A stretch of 52,743 nucleotides of DNA from an uncultured Clostridia bacterium (GTDB lineage Bacteria > Bacillota > Clostridia > Oscillospirales > Acutalibacteraceae). Positions within the stretch are counted from its first letter, which is position 1; each line of letters starts with the position of its first letter. The stretch is taken from positions 1 to 52,743 of the forward strand of contig CANRNI010000017.1 in the NCBI GenBank assembly GCA_947631945.1, in the 5' to 3' direction. A program made the position numbers and the translations under genes. This document shows, in pieces, positions 42,686 through 50,708 of the stretch. The notes beneath the pieces are model-generated. The model was given only the letters and a program-made list of their open reading frames with translations, was not told where the DNA came from and searched no databases.

Positions 42686-43645
42686 TTAAGTTTTACTCAA
42701 AAAATCTAATTTACCCTCTTGCTTCTTAATTTCCAATTGATCTTTTAATAAATCAACCTGATCCAAAAAAATGTTATACAAGTTATTACCAACTTCGGTA
42801 TTGAAACTATCCGACGCTAACTCGTCAAATAACTCAAATAATTTTTCTTGTCTGTGTTCCGGCGATGGATGCTCAATATAACTTACGGTTCTACCAAATA
42901 AGGCGTTATAGAAATCTAATAATTTGAAATAATCCAAAAGCATCATTGGAGCTAAATAGAGATATTCAAAAAATACCGCTATATTATCCGGCATCTCCTT
43001 TATATTCTGTTTTTGTATCAGATTCATCAAAACCAAGTAAGCAAATTTATCAGCTTCCAATTCTTCTTCAAGCGGCGTTTTCTGCTCATTGCATATCGCA
43101 TGGTACATCTCGTGAGAAAAAATGAACGTCCAACTTACCCAAAAAGTGTCCATTGCTATTTCTATCAAATTAGACGGCATTTTACACATTTTTATCAAGT
43201 CTTGAAAATTGTGTACTCCTATTTCTCGCCGATTCCCCTGCAAATCCAACAGCACAATAAAATTTTTAAAGCACCTTGCAAAATTTTCTTCGTTTCCATC
43301 GTGATATAAAGAATATATCGTCAGGTAAAACGACATTAAAGTGTACTGCAACAATTCGTCACAGATGATAGTGGGTGTTTTAGACTTTATCACAGAAGCG
43401 TTCATTCTTTTTGCATATAGCGATAAATATTTCGGTTCTGTTTCTATCAAATCCAACGACAAAATTTGCTCTATGATTAATTTCTCAGTAAATATAAAAT
43501 CCTTCTGTGTTTTTGCTATATCCTCTTGAGTGCTTTTTGGATAGATTTCTTTTACAAATTTATCAATGAGACCTTTGGGGATTTGTCCCAATCGCGATGG
43601 AAAAATACGTTTGTATAACTCAATCGCTTTATCATTCACATTCAT
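42686..43645 (-). CDS. Zincin metallopeptidase, ICE cargo
   Basis: The 319-residue protein contains FSHEMYHAICNEQ followed by EEELEADKFAYLVLM. This is an HExxH plus E-x-x-x-D/A gluzincin arrangement consistent with a zinc peptidase, and it is partly reminiscent of phage-exclusion or effector peptidases. Helical regions surround it, and no signal peptide is present. With the small gene upstream it interrupts the conserved VirB6-Maff2 order and has its own promoter, so it is cargo rather than transfer machinery. A defence or toxin role is inferred from position and domain type only. Confidence 0.65.
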   Translation of the reverse strand: MNVNDKAIELYKRIFPSRLGQIPKGLIDKFVKEIYPKSTQEDIAKTQKDFIFTEKLIIEQILSLDLIETEPKYLSLYAKRMNASVIKSKTPTIICDELLQYTLMSFYLTIYSLYHDGNEENFARCFKNFIVLLDLQGNRREIGVHNFQDLIKMCKMPSNLIEIAMDTFWVSWTFIFSHEMYHAICNEQKTPLEEELEADKFAYLVLMNLIQKQNIKEMPDNIAVFFEYLYLAPMMLLDYFKLLDFYNALFGRTVSYIEHPSPEHRQEKLFELFDELASDSFNTEVGNNLYNIFLDQVDLLKDQLEIKKQEGKLDFLSKT

Positions 43646-43665
43646 AAGATCCCTCGATTTATGCC

Positions 43666-44028
43666 TTATTCCTCAGCAATTTTTTTGATTGCGACATTTA
43701 TCAAATCATCTTTCTGTTTGTCTGTAAGAGAAAAATTACACTTAAAGGATACACTTTTCCCGTTGCAATTAAATTCAAATTTTGTTTCCTTATCCTTTGC
43801 TTTACTTTCAAAAAAGTCAAACACTTTAATAAGAATATATTTTAAAATGTCATAAGCCGCATTATATCCAATATTTTGGACTAATTCTATGATAATCAAT
43901 ATGGTCGCATCAGGTAAAAAATTTTTTTGATTTGTCGTACAGAAAATCACATTGTTTTTATTATCATTTAAATCATTCAATTCTGTGTTAGATATTTCTG
44001 CATTTTCAATTAAAACCATCGTATTCAT
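43666..44028 (-). CDS. Small partner protein of the cargo peptidase
   Basis: The product of about 120 residues, from the ATG at 44028, has a helical centre (ILIIIELVQNIGYNAAYDIL, then KYILIKVFDFFES). A short beta/helix tail follows (KFEFNCNGKSVSFKCNF, then LTDKQKDDLINVAIKKI). The layout resembles EACC1-like adaptor domains found beside peptidase effectors in conflict systems, but the match is by eye and weak. It lies 20 bases upstream of the peptidase gene and directly behind a strong promoter. Confidence 0.5.
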   Translation of the reverse strand: MNTMVLIENAEISNTELNDLNDNKNNVIFCTTNQKNFLPDATILIIIELVQNIGYNAAYDILKYILIKVFDFFESKAKDKETKFEFNCNGKSVSFKCNFSLTDKQKDDLINVAIKKIAEE

Positions 44029-44060
44029 CCTACAAGTTTCCCCCTCTTTCATTTTTTAGT

Positions 44061-44089
44061 ATTATATCATACGAATAGATGATTTTCAA
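44061..44089 (-). promoter_or_regulatory. Promoter of the peptidase cargo pair
   Basis: On the minus strand TTGAAA (44084-44089) and TATAAT (44061-44066) are separated by 17 bases, a near-consensus sigma-A promoter. It lies between the Maff2 stop and the small cargo gene and makes the pair independent of the transfer operon. Confidence 0.85.
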
Positions 44090-44161
44090 TATTGGAGATT
44101 CACAATATGATTTTCAGCGAGATTAAATATTTTGAATATCTTCTAAAACTGGTTTTATACG

Positions 44162-44512
44162 TTATCCCACAATCAAATTCAGAATCTCTTTTGCGAATGT
44201 GATAACGATACCGCCGGCGACTGTCAAAAAGCCGTTAGCTCTCTGGGACGGGTCGTGGGATTTGAGCGACAAGCCTACCTGAACGATGCCGAAGCCGAGC
44301 AGGATAAGACCTATCGCGCGGATCAATCCGAAAATGAACGTCGAAAGATTATTGACGACCGTAAGCGGATCGCCCTCCGCGAACACCGTAATGCCTAAAC
44401 TGAAAATCAGCGTCAGACAGATGATCAGTCCGGCGTAAAACTTAAAACCTTTTTTAACATTTCCTTTCAAGGGCGCAAAGCCCTTATTCAACTGTGTTTT
44501 CTTCTTTTTCAT
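44162..44512 (-). CDS. Maff2-family (VirB2-like) small membrane protein
   Basis: The 116-residue protein has a signal-like first helix (FYAGLIICLTLIFSLGITVF, ending AEG), a second helix (FIFGLIRAIGLILLGFGIVQ) and a third (ANGFLTVAGGIVITFAKEIL). This is the Maff2 family of conjugation proteins, thought to be the pilin or VirB2-like subunit of the channel. It overlaps the end of the VirD4 gene by 29 bases. Confidence 0.87.
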   Translation of the reverse strand: MKKKKTQLNKGFAPLKGNVKKGFKFYAGLIICLTLIFSLGITVFAEGDPLTVVNNLSTFIFGLIRAIGLILLGFGIVQVGLSLKSHDPSQRANGFLTVAGGIVITFAKEILNLIVG

Positions 44513-46322
44513 CTGAATCCTCCATTTCTCTTAAAAGTTCTTCGATTTCTTCACTTGAATAAATAACATAGTCCGTATTTGTATCTTCTTCCTGCGGTTC
44601 CTCCGCGTTTTCCCCCTGCGTTTCCGTAAAAAACAGTTCACCGACGGAATGATCCGAAAATCCGTGGCGGTAAGCCTGCGCTTTTCCGTCCGTTGTCAGA
44701 GCGACATTGGAATGTTTTAAAACGTCGTATTTTAAATCCATGATCGGGCGTTCGCCGCGTATAAAGAGAAGCGCGAATTTATTGTCCAACATACGCACTT
44801 CGTCCGGCGTTAAAAGCTCCCGTCCCGAAAGCTGATAGTTTGTAGAGTAATTCCCATTTCTGCCCTTTGACTGTCCGTAGGAATTTGTATCAATTGTTTC
44901 CTTGCCCAACAGCTTTGAAACATATTCGTGCGTCGAAAGCTCATTGCCGCCGAGATAAAGGAACTCGTCGCAGTTACCCACGATACTTTCCCATTGCTTT
45001 TCAAACAACGCCTTTAACTGCGCCATATTCTGAATGATGATAGACACGGAAATTTCTCTTGAACGCATTGTCGCAAGGAGTTTGTCAAAATCATCGGGCA
45101 GAGCGACGTTGCTGAACTCGTCCATGATAAAATGCACATGGACCGGCAGTCTGCCGCCGTGTACAAAGTCCGCTTGATAGTAAAGCTGCTGAAAAAGCTG
45201 TGTGTAGAGCATACCGATGACAAAATTAAAACTGGTATCGCTTTCGGGGATAACGCAAAAAACGGCGGTTTTTCTTTCGCCTATCGTGTTAAGCTCCATT
45301 TCGTCCGTCTGCGTAATGCTCGCAAGGGTATTCAAATCAAACTTTTCAAGACGGGCAAGGAGCGATATTTGAATGGATTTCAGCGTTTTCGCCGCGCCCT
45401 TGTGATACGACCTGTAATACTTCAGCGCGATATGGTCGGGATCTCTGCGTTCCAGTCTTTCAAACAGCACGTCGAGAGGGCTTATCAAATCCTCCGTTTC
45501 CTCGCTGACGTCGCCCTGTCTTATCATATCGAGAACCATTGAAAAGTTTTGTTCTTCGGGCGGCGCTTCGTAATGCAGAAAGGAGATCAACGCTTTTAAC
45601 AGCATACTCGCAGTCTGATCCCAAAACGGGTCTTGCGACTGTGAGCCTTTCGGCGTTGTGTTCTTAAACAGGTTCGTAACAAGTCGCTGAATATCGTTGT
45701 CGTCTTTGATATACGCAAAGGGATTGTAGCAGTCGCTCTTATCCATATTGATAAAATCAAGTATCTTGATTTCATAATTTTTTGATTTTAAGAGACTGCC
45801 CGTATCTCTCAGCAGTTCCCCTTTTGGATCGAGAATAATAAAAGAGGTATTTGCCTGCATAATATTCGGTTTTGCGTAAAACCTTGTTTTGCCCGCGCCG
45901 GAACCGCCGCACACAAGCACGTTTAAATTTCTTCTGTGCTGTCTGCCGTCAAGTCCGATAAATGTGTTTTGCGTCAGGATCTTATTCTCGAACGTTCTCT
46001 TATCCGCGTACTTTTTTCTCAGCGTTTCGGGCTTTCCCCATTTTGCCGAGCCATGTTCCTCCCTGCGGCGGTAATTTCTTTCGTTTGAAAGATAAATGCC
46101 GATACAGAGAGCGTAAATGAGTACAAAAATGAGGACAGTTTTCAGGCTGTCCTCGCAGAAAGATATATGAAACGGATGAGAAAATACTTCGGATAGGTTT
46201 TTCACAATGCTTGCAATGCCACCGTCAAGGTACGGCGCGACCAAAAGTCCGAACCAAGCAACAGGCAGTGTTCCGCAGGCATAAATTATCAGGTTTGTTT
46301 TTGAAAATTTATCTTGCTTCAA
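44484..46322 (-). CDS. virD4: VirD4-like coupling protein
   Basis: The 612-residue protein has two N-terminal membrane helices (about 10-35 and 58-78), then a Walker A (VLVCGGSGAGKTRFYAKP, about 135-147) and Walker B (VHFIMDEFSNVALP, about 400). Canonical TraG/VirD4 motifs such as FIILDPKGELLRDTG, NPFAYI and ISIIIQNMAQLKALF follow. It brings the relaxase-DNA complex to the secretion channel. The acidic C-terminal tail is usual. It overlaps the small gene upstream by 14 bases. Confidence 0.95.
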   Translation of the reverse strand: MKQDKFSKTNLIIYACGTLPVAWFGLLVAPYLDGGIASIVKNLSEVFSHPFHISFCEDSLKTVLIFVLIYALCIGIYLSNERNYRRREEHGSAKWGKPETLRKKYADKRTFENKILTQNTFIGLDGRQHRRNLNVLVCGGSGAGKTRFYAKPNIMQANTSFIILDPKGELLRDTGSLLKSKNYEIKILDFINMDKSDCYNPFAYIKDDNDIQRLVTNLFKNTTPKGSQSQDPFWDQTASMLLKALISFLHYEAPPEEQNFSMVLDMIRQGDVSEETEDLISPLDVLFERLERRDPDHIALKYYRSYHKGAAKTLKSIQISLLARLEKFDLNTLASITQTDEMELNTIGERKTAVFCVIPESDTSFNFVIGMLYTQLFQQLYYQADFVHGGRLPVHVHFIMDEFSNVALPDDFDKLLATMRSREISVSIIIQNMAQLKALFEKQWESIVGNCDEFLYLGGNELSTHEYVSKLLGKETIDTNSYGQSKGRNGNYSTNYQLSGRELLTPDEVRMLDNKFALLFIRGERPIMDLKYDVLKHSNVALTTDGKAQAYRHGFSDHSVGELFFTETQGENAEEPQEEDTNTDYVIYSSEEIEELLREMEDSDEKEENTVE

Positions 46323-46497
46323 ATGTCCGCCTCTTTTCTTTTACAAATGGCGCGTCGATAATCTTTAGAAGAAGCCGGTCAACATCTTCGGTCGGTTTTT
46401 CCTCGTCCAGAAGTTTGTTGCGAAACTCATTAAAACCGTTCACAAGAAGCGAATGTTCGGTATCTTCAAGGGTGATCAGTCTTTTGTATGATTTCAT
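46309..46497 (-). CDS. Small conserved ICE protein
   Basis: This 62-residue protein reads SYKRLITLEDTEHSLLVNGF, then NEFRNKLLDEEKPTEDVDRL and LLKIIDAPFVKEK. It is a standard small gene between the ArdC-like and VirD4 genes in this ICE family. No domain of known function is visible; it is a soluble helical protein. It overlaps the VirD4 start. Confidence 0.7.
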   Translation of the reverse strand: MKSYKRLITLEDTEHSLLVNGFNEFRNKLLDEEKPTEDVDRLLLKIIDAPFVKEKRRTFEAR

Positions 46498-46508
46498 ATC
46501 CGGCTGTT

Positions 46509-47348
46509 TTATCTCGCGTCTTTGTTCTTGTTTCTTGTCCCGATCGTTTTTTCAATGCTCAGCGCCATAGAGTTTGCATCCTTGCGGATCTCCGCAAGCT
46601 CCCGTCTTATGGCTTTAGCGTCCTTACCGTCGAAAGGACGCTCGTCTTTATCCAATGACGGAGGTGAAACGCCGAACCTTGCGCATACGATAAAGGAAAC
46701 GCCGTATGCTTGCAATTCGCATTTATCACGGCTGAAATCCCCGCTGTCCATTCTCGCGAACGCGATCTCCTTGGACAGCGTTCTGAAAATATCGCCGCCG
46801 CTCATTCCCTGACGGATAAAAACCGTTTTCTTTTCGCTGTCGTAAACAGCGGAAACGTCATCGGGCAATTTGTCGGTAATTTCAACGGGGACAGGCGACG
46901 TTTTGACAAGAGCTTTCACAAGAACGCGGTCGTTCGTTCTGAACGTTCGCGGTTTTTGTTGTGCGTTCGTCTGAGAAATATCGAAAACCTTTTTTGTGTT
47001 GTAATTAACGCCGACCGAACCGTCCTCTCTTTTGTATTCCTTACCCGGTTCAAGTATAGTTATCGCCCTTTCTCCCGAATTGACATATACGCCCTGCTCC
47101 TGCCAATACGCGTAATCCGCAAGTCTTGTAGCGTCGGGCATTTGATATGCCACAAGCAACGCGTTGTTTACGGAGTACCTGTCGAAGCGGCTCTGCACGT
47201 CAAGATACTGCATGAAAAGGTTGGGATCGGACAACTCGGCGATCGCGTCGTCGATCATTTGAAAAGCGTTTTCTCTGTCCATACGCTTCCTTTCTATCCA
47301 TTCCTCTTTGTTAAAAGATTCATCTTGAATGGTTTTATCTGCTGCCAT
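46509..47348 (-). CDS. ArdC-like antirestriction/ssDNA-binding protein
   Basis: The 279-residue protein has the ArdC N-terminal fold: RFDRYSVNNALLVAYQMPDA, YAYWQEQGVYVNSGERAITI and LEPGKEYKREDG. The C-terminal region corresponds to the peptidase-like part of ArdC, but the expected HExxH is replaced by KEIAFARMD (about 190-205), so it is probably catalytically inactive. ArdC proteins coat incoming single-stranded DNA and block restriction during conjugation. It overlaps the PcfB gene by 14 bases. Confidence 0.7.
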   Translation of the reverse strand: MAADKTIQDESFNKEEWIERKRMDRENAFQMIDDAIAELSDPNLFMQYLDVQSRFDRYSVNNALLVAYQMPDATRLADYAYWQEQGVYVNSGERAITILEPGKEYKREDGSVGVNYNTKKVFDISQTNAQQKPRTFRTNDRVLVKALVKTSPVPVEITDKLPDDVSAVYDSEKKTVFIRQGMSGGDIFRTLSKEIAFARMDSGDFSRDKCELQAYGVSFIVCARFGVSPPSLDKDERPFDGKDAKAIRRELAEIRKDANSMALSIEKTIGTRNKNKDAR

Positions 47349-48096
47349 GTTTTCTATCTCCTTTGCTTTTTGATTTTGTTTTGACAGGCGTTCTTGTCCT
47401 GTCGGTTGTTTGTTTTTTCTTATTCTGTTCGGCGCGAATATCTTTCAGCTCCGCGCGAACGGACGGGCGTTTAGACGCGTCATAATAATCCCGATAATTT
47501 CGACGAGGGCCGTCTTTGTTCTCTGAAATAGGCGCGGACGGACGGGACCTTTCCGTCTTTGCCATAGTAGGGTTATCCGTGTGGCTTTTTTCTTTTTGCG
47601 GCGGTTTGCCGAAAAGCATATCGAGAAATTTATCGTCCACGGCTTTGCCCGGAGCGCTTCTGATCTTCGGCGGCTGCGAATCCCCAATGGCTTTATCCAA
47701 CGCTTTGCGGATAGTCACGCGGTTATCCGCGCTCAGATGGAACCGTTCAAAAATACGGTTGACCTTTGATGCGTCCTCGGCTTTTACCATAATATCGCAC
47801 TTGCCGTCTTTTTTATCCTTGTCTTTCAGAACGTGGTACAGAACGCCGTACTTCTTCGCCTCCTGACAAAATTTCTTTAGCTCGTCGTCTTTGATCGAAA
47901 AAACCCTGATCGGTTTATTTGATTTCATCAGCGCGGCAAGGGACGCTTTTCCTTTCGTTCTGTGCGTGTCTTTGAGCGCGAGCATAAGGATTTTTGCGAT
48001 ATGCTCCGCGCCGGTGCCTGTGATTTTTGCCGCGACCTGTACACCCTCCAATGTCATTCGCACGACCTGCTCAGCCGCGTCGCCTGATGCGTTCAT
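47335..48096 (-). CDS. PcfB-family conjugation protein (DUF3801)
   Basis: The 253-residue product has a PcfB domain: GDAAEQVVRMTLEGVQVAAK, SLAALMKSNKPIRVFSIKDD and KKYGVLYHVLKDK. A basic, low-complexity tail follows. It is thought to help recruit the relaxosome to the coupling protein. It overlaps the relaxase end by 26 bases. Confidence 0.87.
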   Translation of the reverse strand: MNASGDAAEQVVRMTLEGVQVAAKITGTGAEHIAKILMLALKDTHRTKGKASLAALMKSNKPIRVFSIKDDELKKFCQEAKKYGVLYHVLKDKDKKDGKCDIMVKAEDASKVNRIFERFHLSADNRVTIRKALDKAIGDSQPPKIRSAPGKAVDDKFLDMLFGKPPQKEKSHTDNPTMAKTERSRPSAPISENKDGPRRNYRDYYDASKRPSVRAELKDIRAEQNKKKQTTDRTRTPVKTKSKSKGDRKHGSR

Positions 48097-49441
48097 CTCT
48101 TTTCATCTCCTTTCTGTTGATCGATCCTCTGCAATCGGCGATACGCTCGTCGATAACAGGTTTTTGTTCCTCAATTTTGCCGCATATACGGATCCTTTTC
48201 CGCAGCTTTCCCATGCGTTCGGAGAGAAGCCGTATATCTTCTTTGATTTCGTAAATCTCTTTTTCATCGCCGCCGCGAACGGCGATTTTCAGCTTGTTCC
48301 GAAGAATTTTTCTCGCTTCGTTGATTTCGGAAAGTTCGGATTGACAGCTTTCTTTAAAGGCTGTCAATTGCTCCGGCGTGTCGATGTCGTTGTCGCATAA
48401 AAGGTTCTGTTTCTCTATCAGACTGTCAAGTTTCTTTATCTCGTCAAGGAGAATTTTTTGTACCTCTCTGTTTGCGTTCGGACGCTCTTTGACAATACGG
48501 ACGAGCGTAACGAAGCGAACAAAAGATTCGCGGTAGGAAAACTTCGGCAACGGAGTAAGGTATTCTTTTATATCGTCCCGCTCCGGCAAATCGATCTCAT
48601 GACGTTTCCATGATTCGTCGATTCGACGCATAAGACTTTCCGGCGTATAGTTTTCGCCGAGCGTCTTTAAGCGTCGCCCGCGCTGAAAATCAGGGTGGTG
48701 AATGACGGCATACTTGTGAGAAAAATCGAAAGTGTATCCTCTCGCTTTCATCTTATTAAAAAAATCCCTTTCGCTTATCGCGAGGAGAATACACTCGTCA
48801 ATATCGCGTCTGATTATGCTGTCTTTGGTGACTTCGCCGTTTTTTTCAGCCGTGTACGCGGCGTAATTTTTACCTTTCCCTATCGGTTTTTCTATGACGG
48901 ATAATCCGTATTCGCGGCAAAGACGGTCGCTGACTTCACGCATTTGGTAATAGTCTTTTTTAGTCCGATGAAATTTCTTGCCGTCCACAAATGATACCGT
49001 GTTCAGCACAAAATGATTATGGATATGGGAATCTTTATCAAGGTGTGTTGTAACAAGAACCTGATACTTATTTCCCCATAATTCGGTCGCAAGTTTTATG
49101 CCGAGTTCGTGCGCGGTTTCCGGTGTAACCTCTCCCTCTTTAAATGATTGATAGCCGTGATAAGCGACAGTACCGTCCAATTTTTCAAATTCCTTTTTTA
49201 CTTTCATCATGTTTTGTACAGCCTTTAACGGATCACAGTTTATTCCGTCTACAAATCTTTTTGCCGACGTCGCGTTATCCCTCTCGGTATACGCGATCAA
49301 ATCGCTGAGAGCGGTTTCAGCGTTAGTATCATCATTTCCTGTTGTGATAATTTCCTTTTCCGTCGTCTTATCTTTGTTCATTGCATAAAAAATAACTTTG
49401 CCGATATATCCCTTGACGCGCCATAAAGAAGTTACCGCCAT
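48071..49441 (-). CDS. Relaxase, MOBP family
   Basis: The 456-residue protein starts the transfer reaction by nicking oriT. The three-histidine motif is HLDKDSHIHNHFVLNTV (about 131-147), after KFVDGINCDPLKAV and VAYHGYQSFKEGEVTPETAH. The catalytic Tyr is expected in the N-terminal YTERDN segment. The C-terminal third is a coiled coil (about 320-440). The gene begins right after the MobC stop and is close to oriT. Confidence 0.93.
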   Translation of the reverse strand: MAVTSLWRVKGYIGKVIFYAMNKDKTTEKEIITTGNDDTNAETALSDLIAYTERDNATSAKRFVDGINCDPLKAVQNMMKVKKEFEKLDGTVAYHGYQSFKEGEVTPETAHELGIKLATELWGNKYQVLVTTHLDKDSHIHNHFVLNTVSFVDGKKFHRTKKDYYQMREVSDRLCREYGLSVIEKPIGKGKNYAAYTAEKNGEVTKDSIIRRDIDECILLAISERDFFNKMKARGYTFDFSHKYAVIHHPDFQRGRRLKTLGENYTPESLMRRIDESWKRHEIDLPERDDIKEYLTPLPKFSYRESFVRFVTLVRIVKERPNANREVQKILLDEIKKLDSLIEKQNLLCDNDIDTPEQLTAFKESCQSELSEINEARKILRNKLKIAVRGGDEKEIYEIKEDIRLLSERMGKLRKRIRICGKIEEQKPVIDERIADCRGSINRKEMKRDERIRRRG

Positions 49442-49442
49442 C

Positions 49443-49763
49443 TCAGTAAACAGCGTCCATTATCTTCCCGACCGCTTCCTGCAATTTTCTGTTGCAATCA
49501 CGATAGAACGGTGCGTCAATAAAGTTCATTGTATTCGCGCGCATGGCGATCTGATTCATATTGACATTGATTTGACGCAGCTCTTTAAGCACATCAAAAA
49601 ATTGCATCGGCGGCTGTTCCTTCGGACGGATATTGTTGATTAAAAACCGCAGATATTTTTGCTGTGAAAGACCGCAGTTTTTTGCTTGAGTTTTTAATGC
49701 GATATATTCATCTTCCGAAAGCCACAATAAAACTTCTTTGTTTCTTTGCCGTATAGTGCTCAC
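49443..49763 (-). CDS. mobC: Relaxosome protein MobC
   Basis: The 106-residue protein has an N-terminal ribbon-helix-helix-like segment (KEVLLWLSEDEYIALKTQAK, NCGLSQQKYLRFLI) and the MobC signature LKELRQINVNMNQIAMRANT. It binds oriT next to the nick and assists the relaxase. It lies between oriT and the relaxase gene. Confidence 0.9.
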   Translation of the reverse strand: MSTIRQRNKEVLLWLSEDEYIALKTQAKNCGLSQQKYLRFLINNIRPKEQPPMQFFDVLKELRQINVNMNQIAMRANTMNFIDAPFYRDCNRKLQEAVGKIMDAVY

Positions 49764-49775
49764 TCCTTTTCGGGG

Positions 49776-49862
49776 TCTTAGGGGGCGTTTCGCCCCCTAA
49801 CAAGCGCCAAAGTTATATACTTTGGCGATGCTTGCTAAGACTAATGCCACGGGCATTTGCCC
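49776..49862. other. Putative oriT
   Basis: The 100-base gap between MobC and the next gene contains three hairpins: TTAGGGGGCG/CGCCCCCTAA (49778-49800), CGCCAAAGT/ACTTTGGCG (49805-49827) and AATGCC/GGCATT (49843-49857). The segment CTTGCTAAGACTAATGCC resembles the nic regions of Tn1549-like elements. This location is where the ICE family carries its transfer origin. The nick position is inferred, not proved. Confidence 0.7.
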
Positions 49863-49864
49863 CT

Positions 49865-50116
49865 TTAATACAGTTCGTCATAAAGGCTATCTTCCTCGTC
49901 CTCATCTAAAAATTCTTCATCTTCATCGTCTGAAAATTCGTCATCTTCGTTTTCCGTTTCGCAGACAACGGCGTGAAGCTCGTCGTCGCAGAAATGAATA
50001 AGGTCGGTATCGGTCAGGATCTGCTTCGCCTTTTTCGTGGCTTCGCTTATGCTGTCCGCTTTTACTTTGAGCGGTTTTTTGAATACCGCCGTAAGTGTAA
50101 TGTCATAAATTTTCAT
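49865..50116 (-). CDS. DpnD/PcfM-like acidic protein
   Basis: The 83-residue protein starts MKIYDITLTAVFKKPLKVKA followed by DSISEATKKAKQI, a pattern I associate with DpnD/PcfM. It ends in a very acidic tail (EDDEFSDDEDEEFLDEDEED). Its role is unknown, perhaps DNA mimicry or relaxosome regulation. It lies directly upstream of oriT. Confidence 0.6.
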   Translation of the reverse strand: MKIYDITLTAVFKKPLKVKADSISEATKKAKQILTDTDLIHFCDDELHAVVCETENEDDEFSDDEDEEFLDEDEEDSLYDELY

Positions 50117-50144
50117 CTTGTTTTTTACCTCACTTCATATTTTT

Positions 50145-50708
50145 TCATCTGCAATCCCTCTCGTCCATAGAGACAGCCTGCCGCTGCCGGGGAATAGAGA
50201 ACCCGTAGACTTTGGCGATGTCGTCGCCAAGTCTGCGGGTGATTCTTGTTATATCTGCGCGAGTGGCAATCCCGCGGTACAGTTTTTCTTTCAGCAGTTC
50301 GATCTGCGATTCGCTTACGCCGTCTTTATAGGTGCGGTAGAGGTAGTGATTGGTTCCGTCGTGGTGAACGGCTTCACAACGCAAGTCGCCCAGCCGGTCA
50401 ACATACCATGTGGAATACAGATCGTCTCGCCCGGAGTAAAGGCAATCGCTGATTTTGCCGCTCACGATCTCTTTATATCCCATGCGCCGTCCATTCCACA
50501 GTCCCAGGTCGCCGATCACAAGGATGGGTCGGGAGAGCTGCACGTTGAGATTGGCGCGCTCATCGTCCAGATAATCTCCGTTGATTTCATACATCAAAGC
50601 TACGCGCTCATCTTCGGACAGGTCGGGATATTCCGCTTCCAAATCGGCTTGCCAATCCTCATAGTTTAGATCATTGTTGCTCCAGATGATGTGTTTGTTC
50701 TCGGTCAT
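50145..50708 (-). CDS. Conserved ICE hypothetical protein
   Basis: The 187-residue protein (IIWSNNDLNYEDWQADLEAE; PILVIGDLGLWNGRRMGYKE; DGTNHYLYRTYKDGVSESQI) is a regular member of this ICE family but I know no function for it. It has no membrane helix. Its start overlaps the TOPRIM gene stop by 4 bases, so the two are coupled. Confidence 0.6.
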   Translation of the reverse strand: MTENKHIIWSNNDLNYEDWQADLEAEYPDLSEDERVALMYEINGDYLDDERANLNVQLSRPILVIGDLGLWNGRRMGYKEIVSGKISDCLYSGRDDLYSTWYVDRLGDLRCEAVHHDGTNHYLYRTYKDGVSESQIELLKEKLYRGIATRADITRITRRLGDDIAKVYGFSIPRQRQAVSMDERDCR

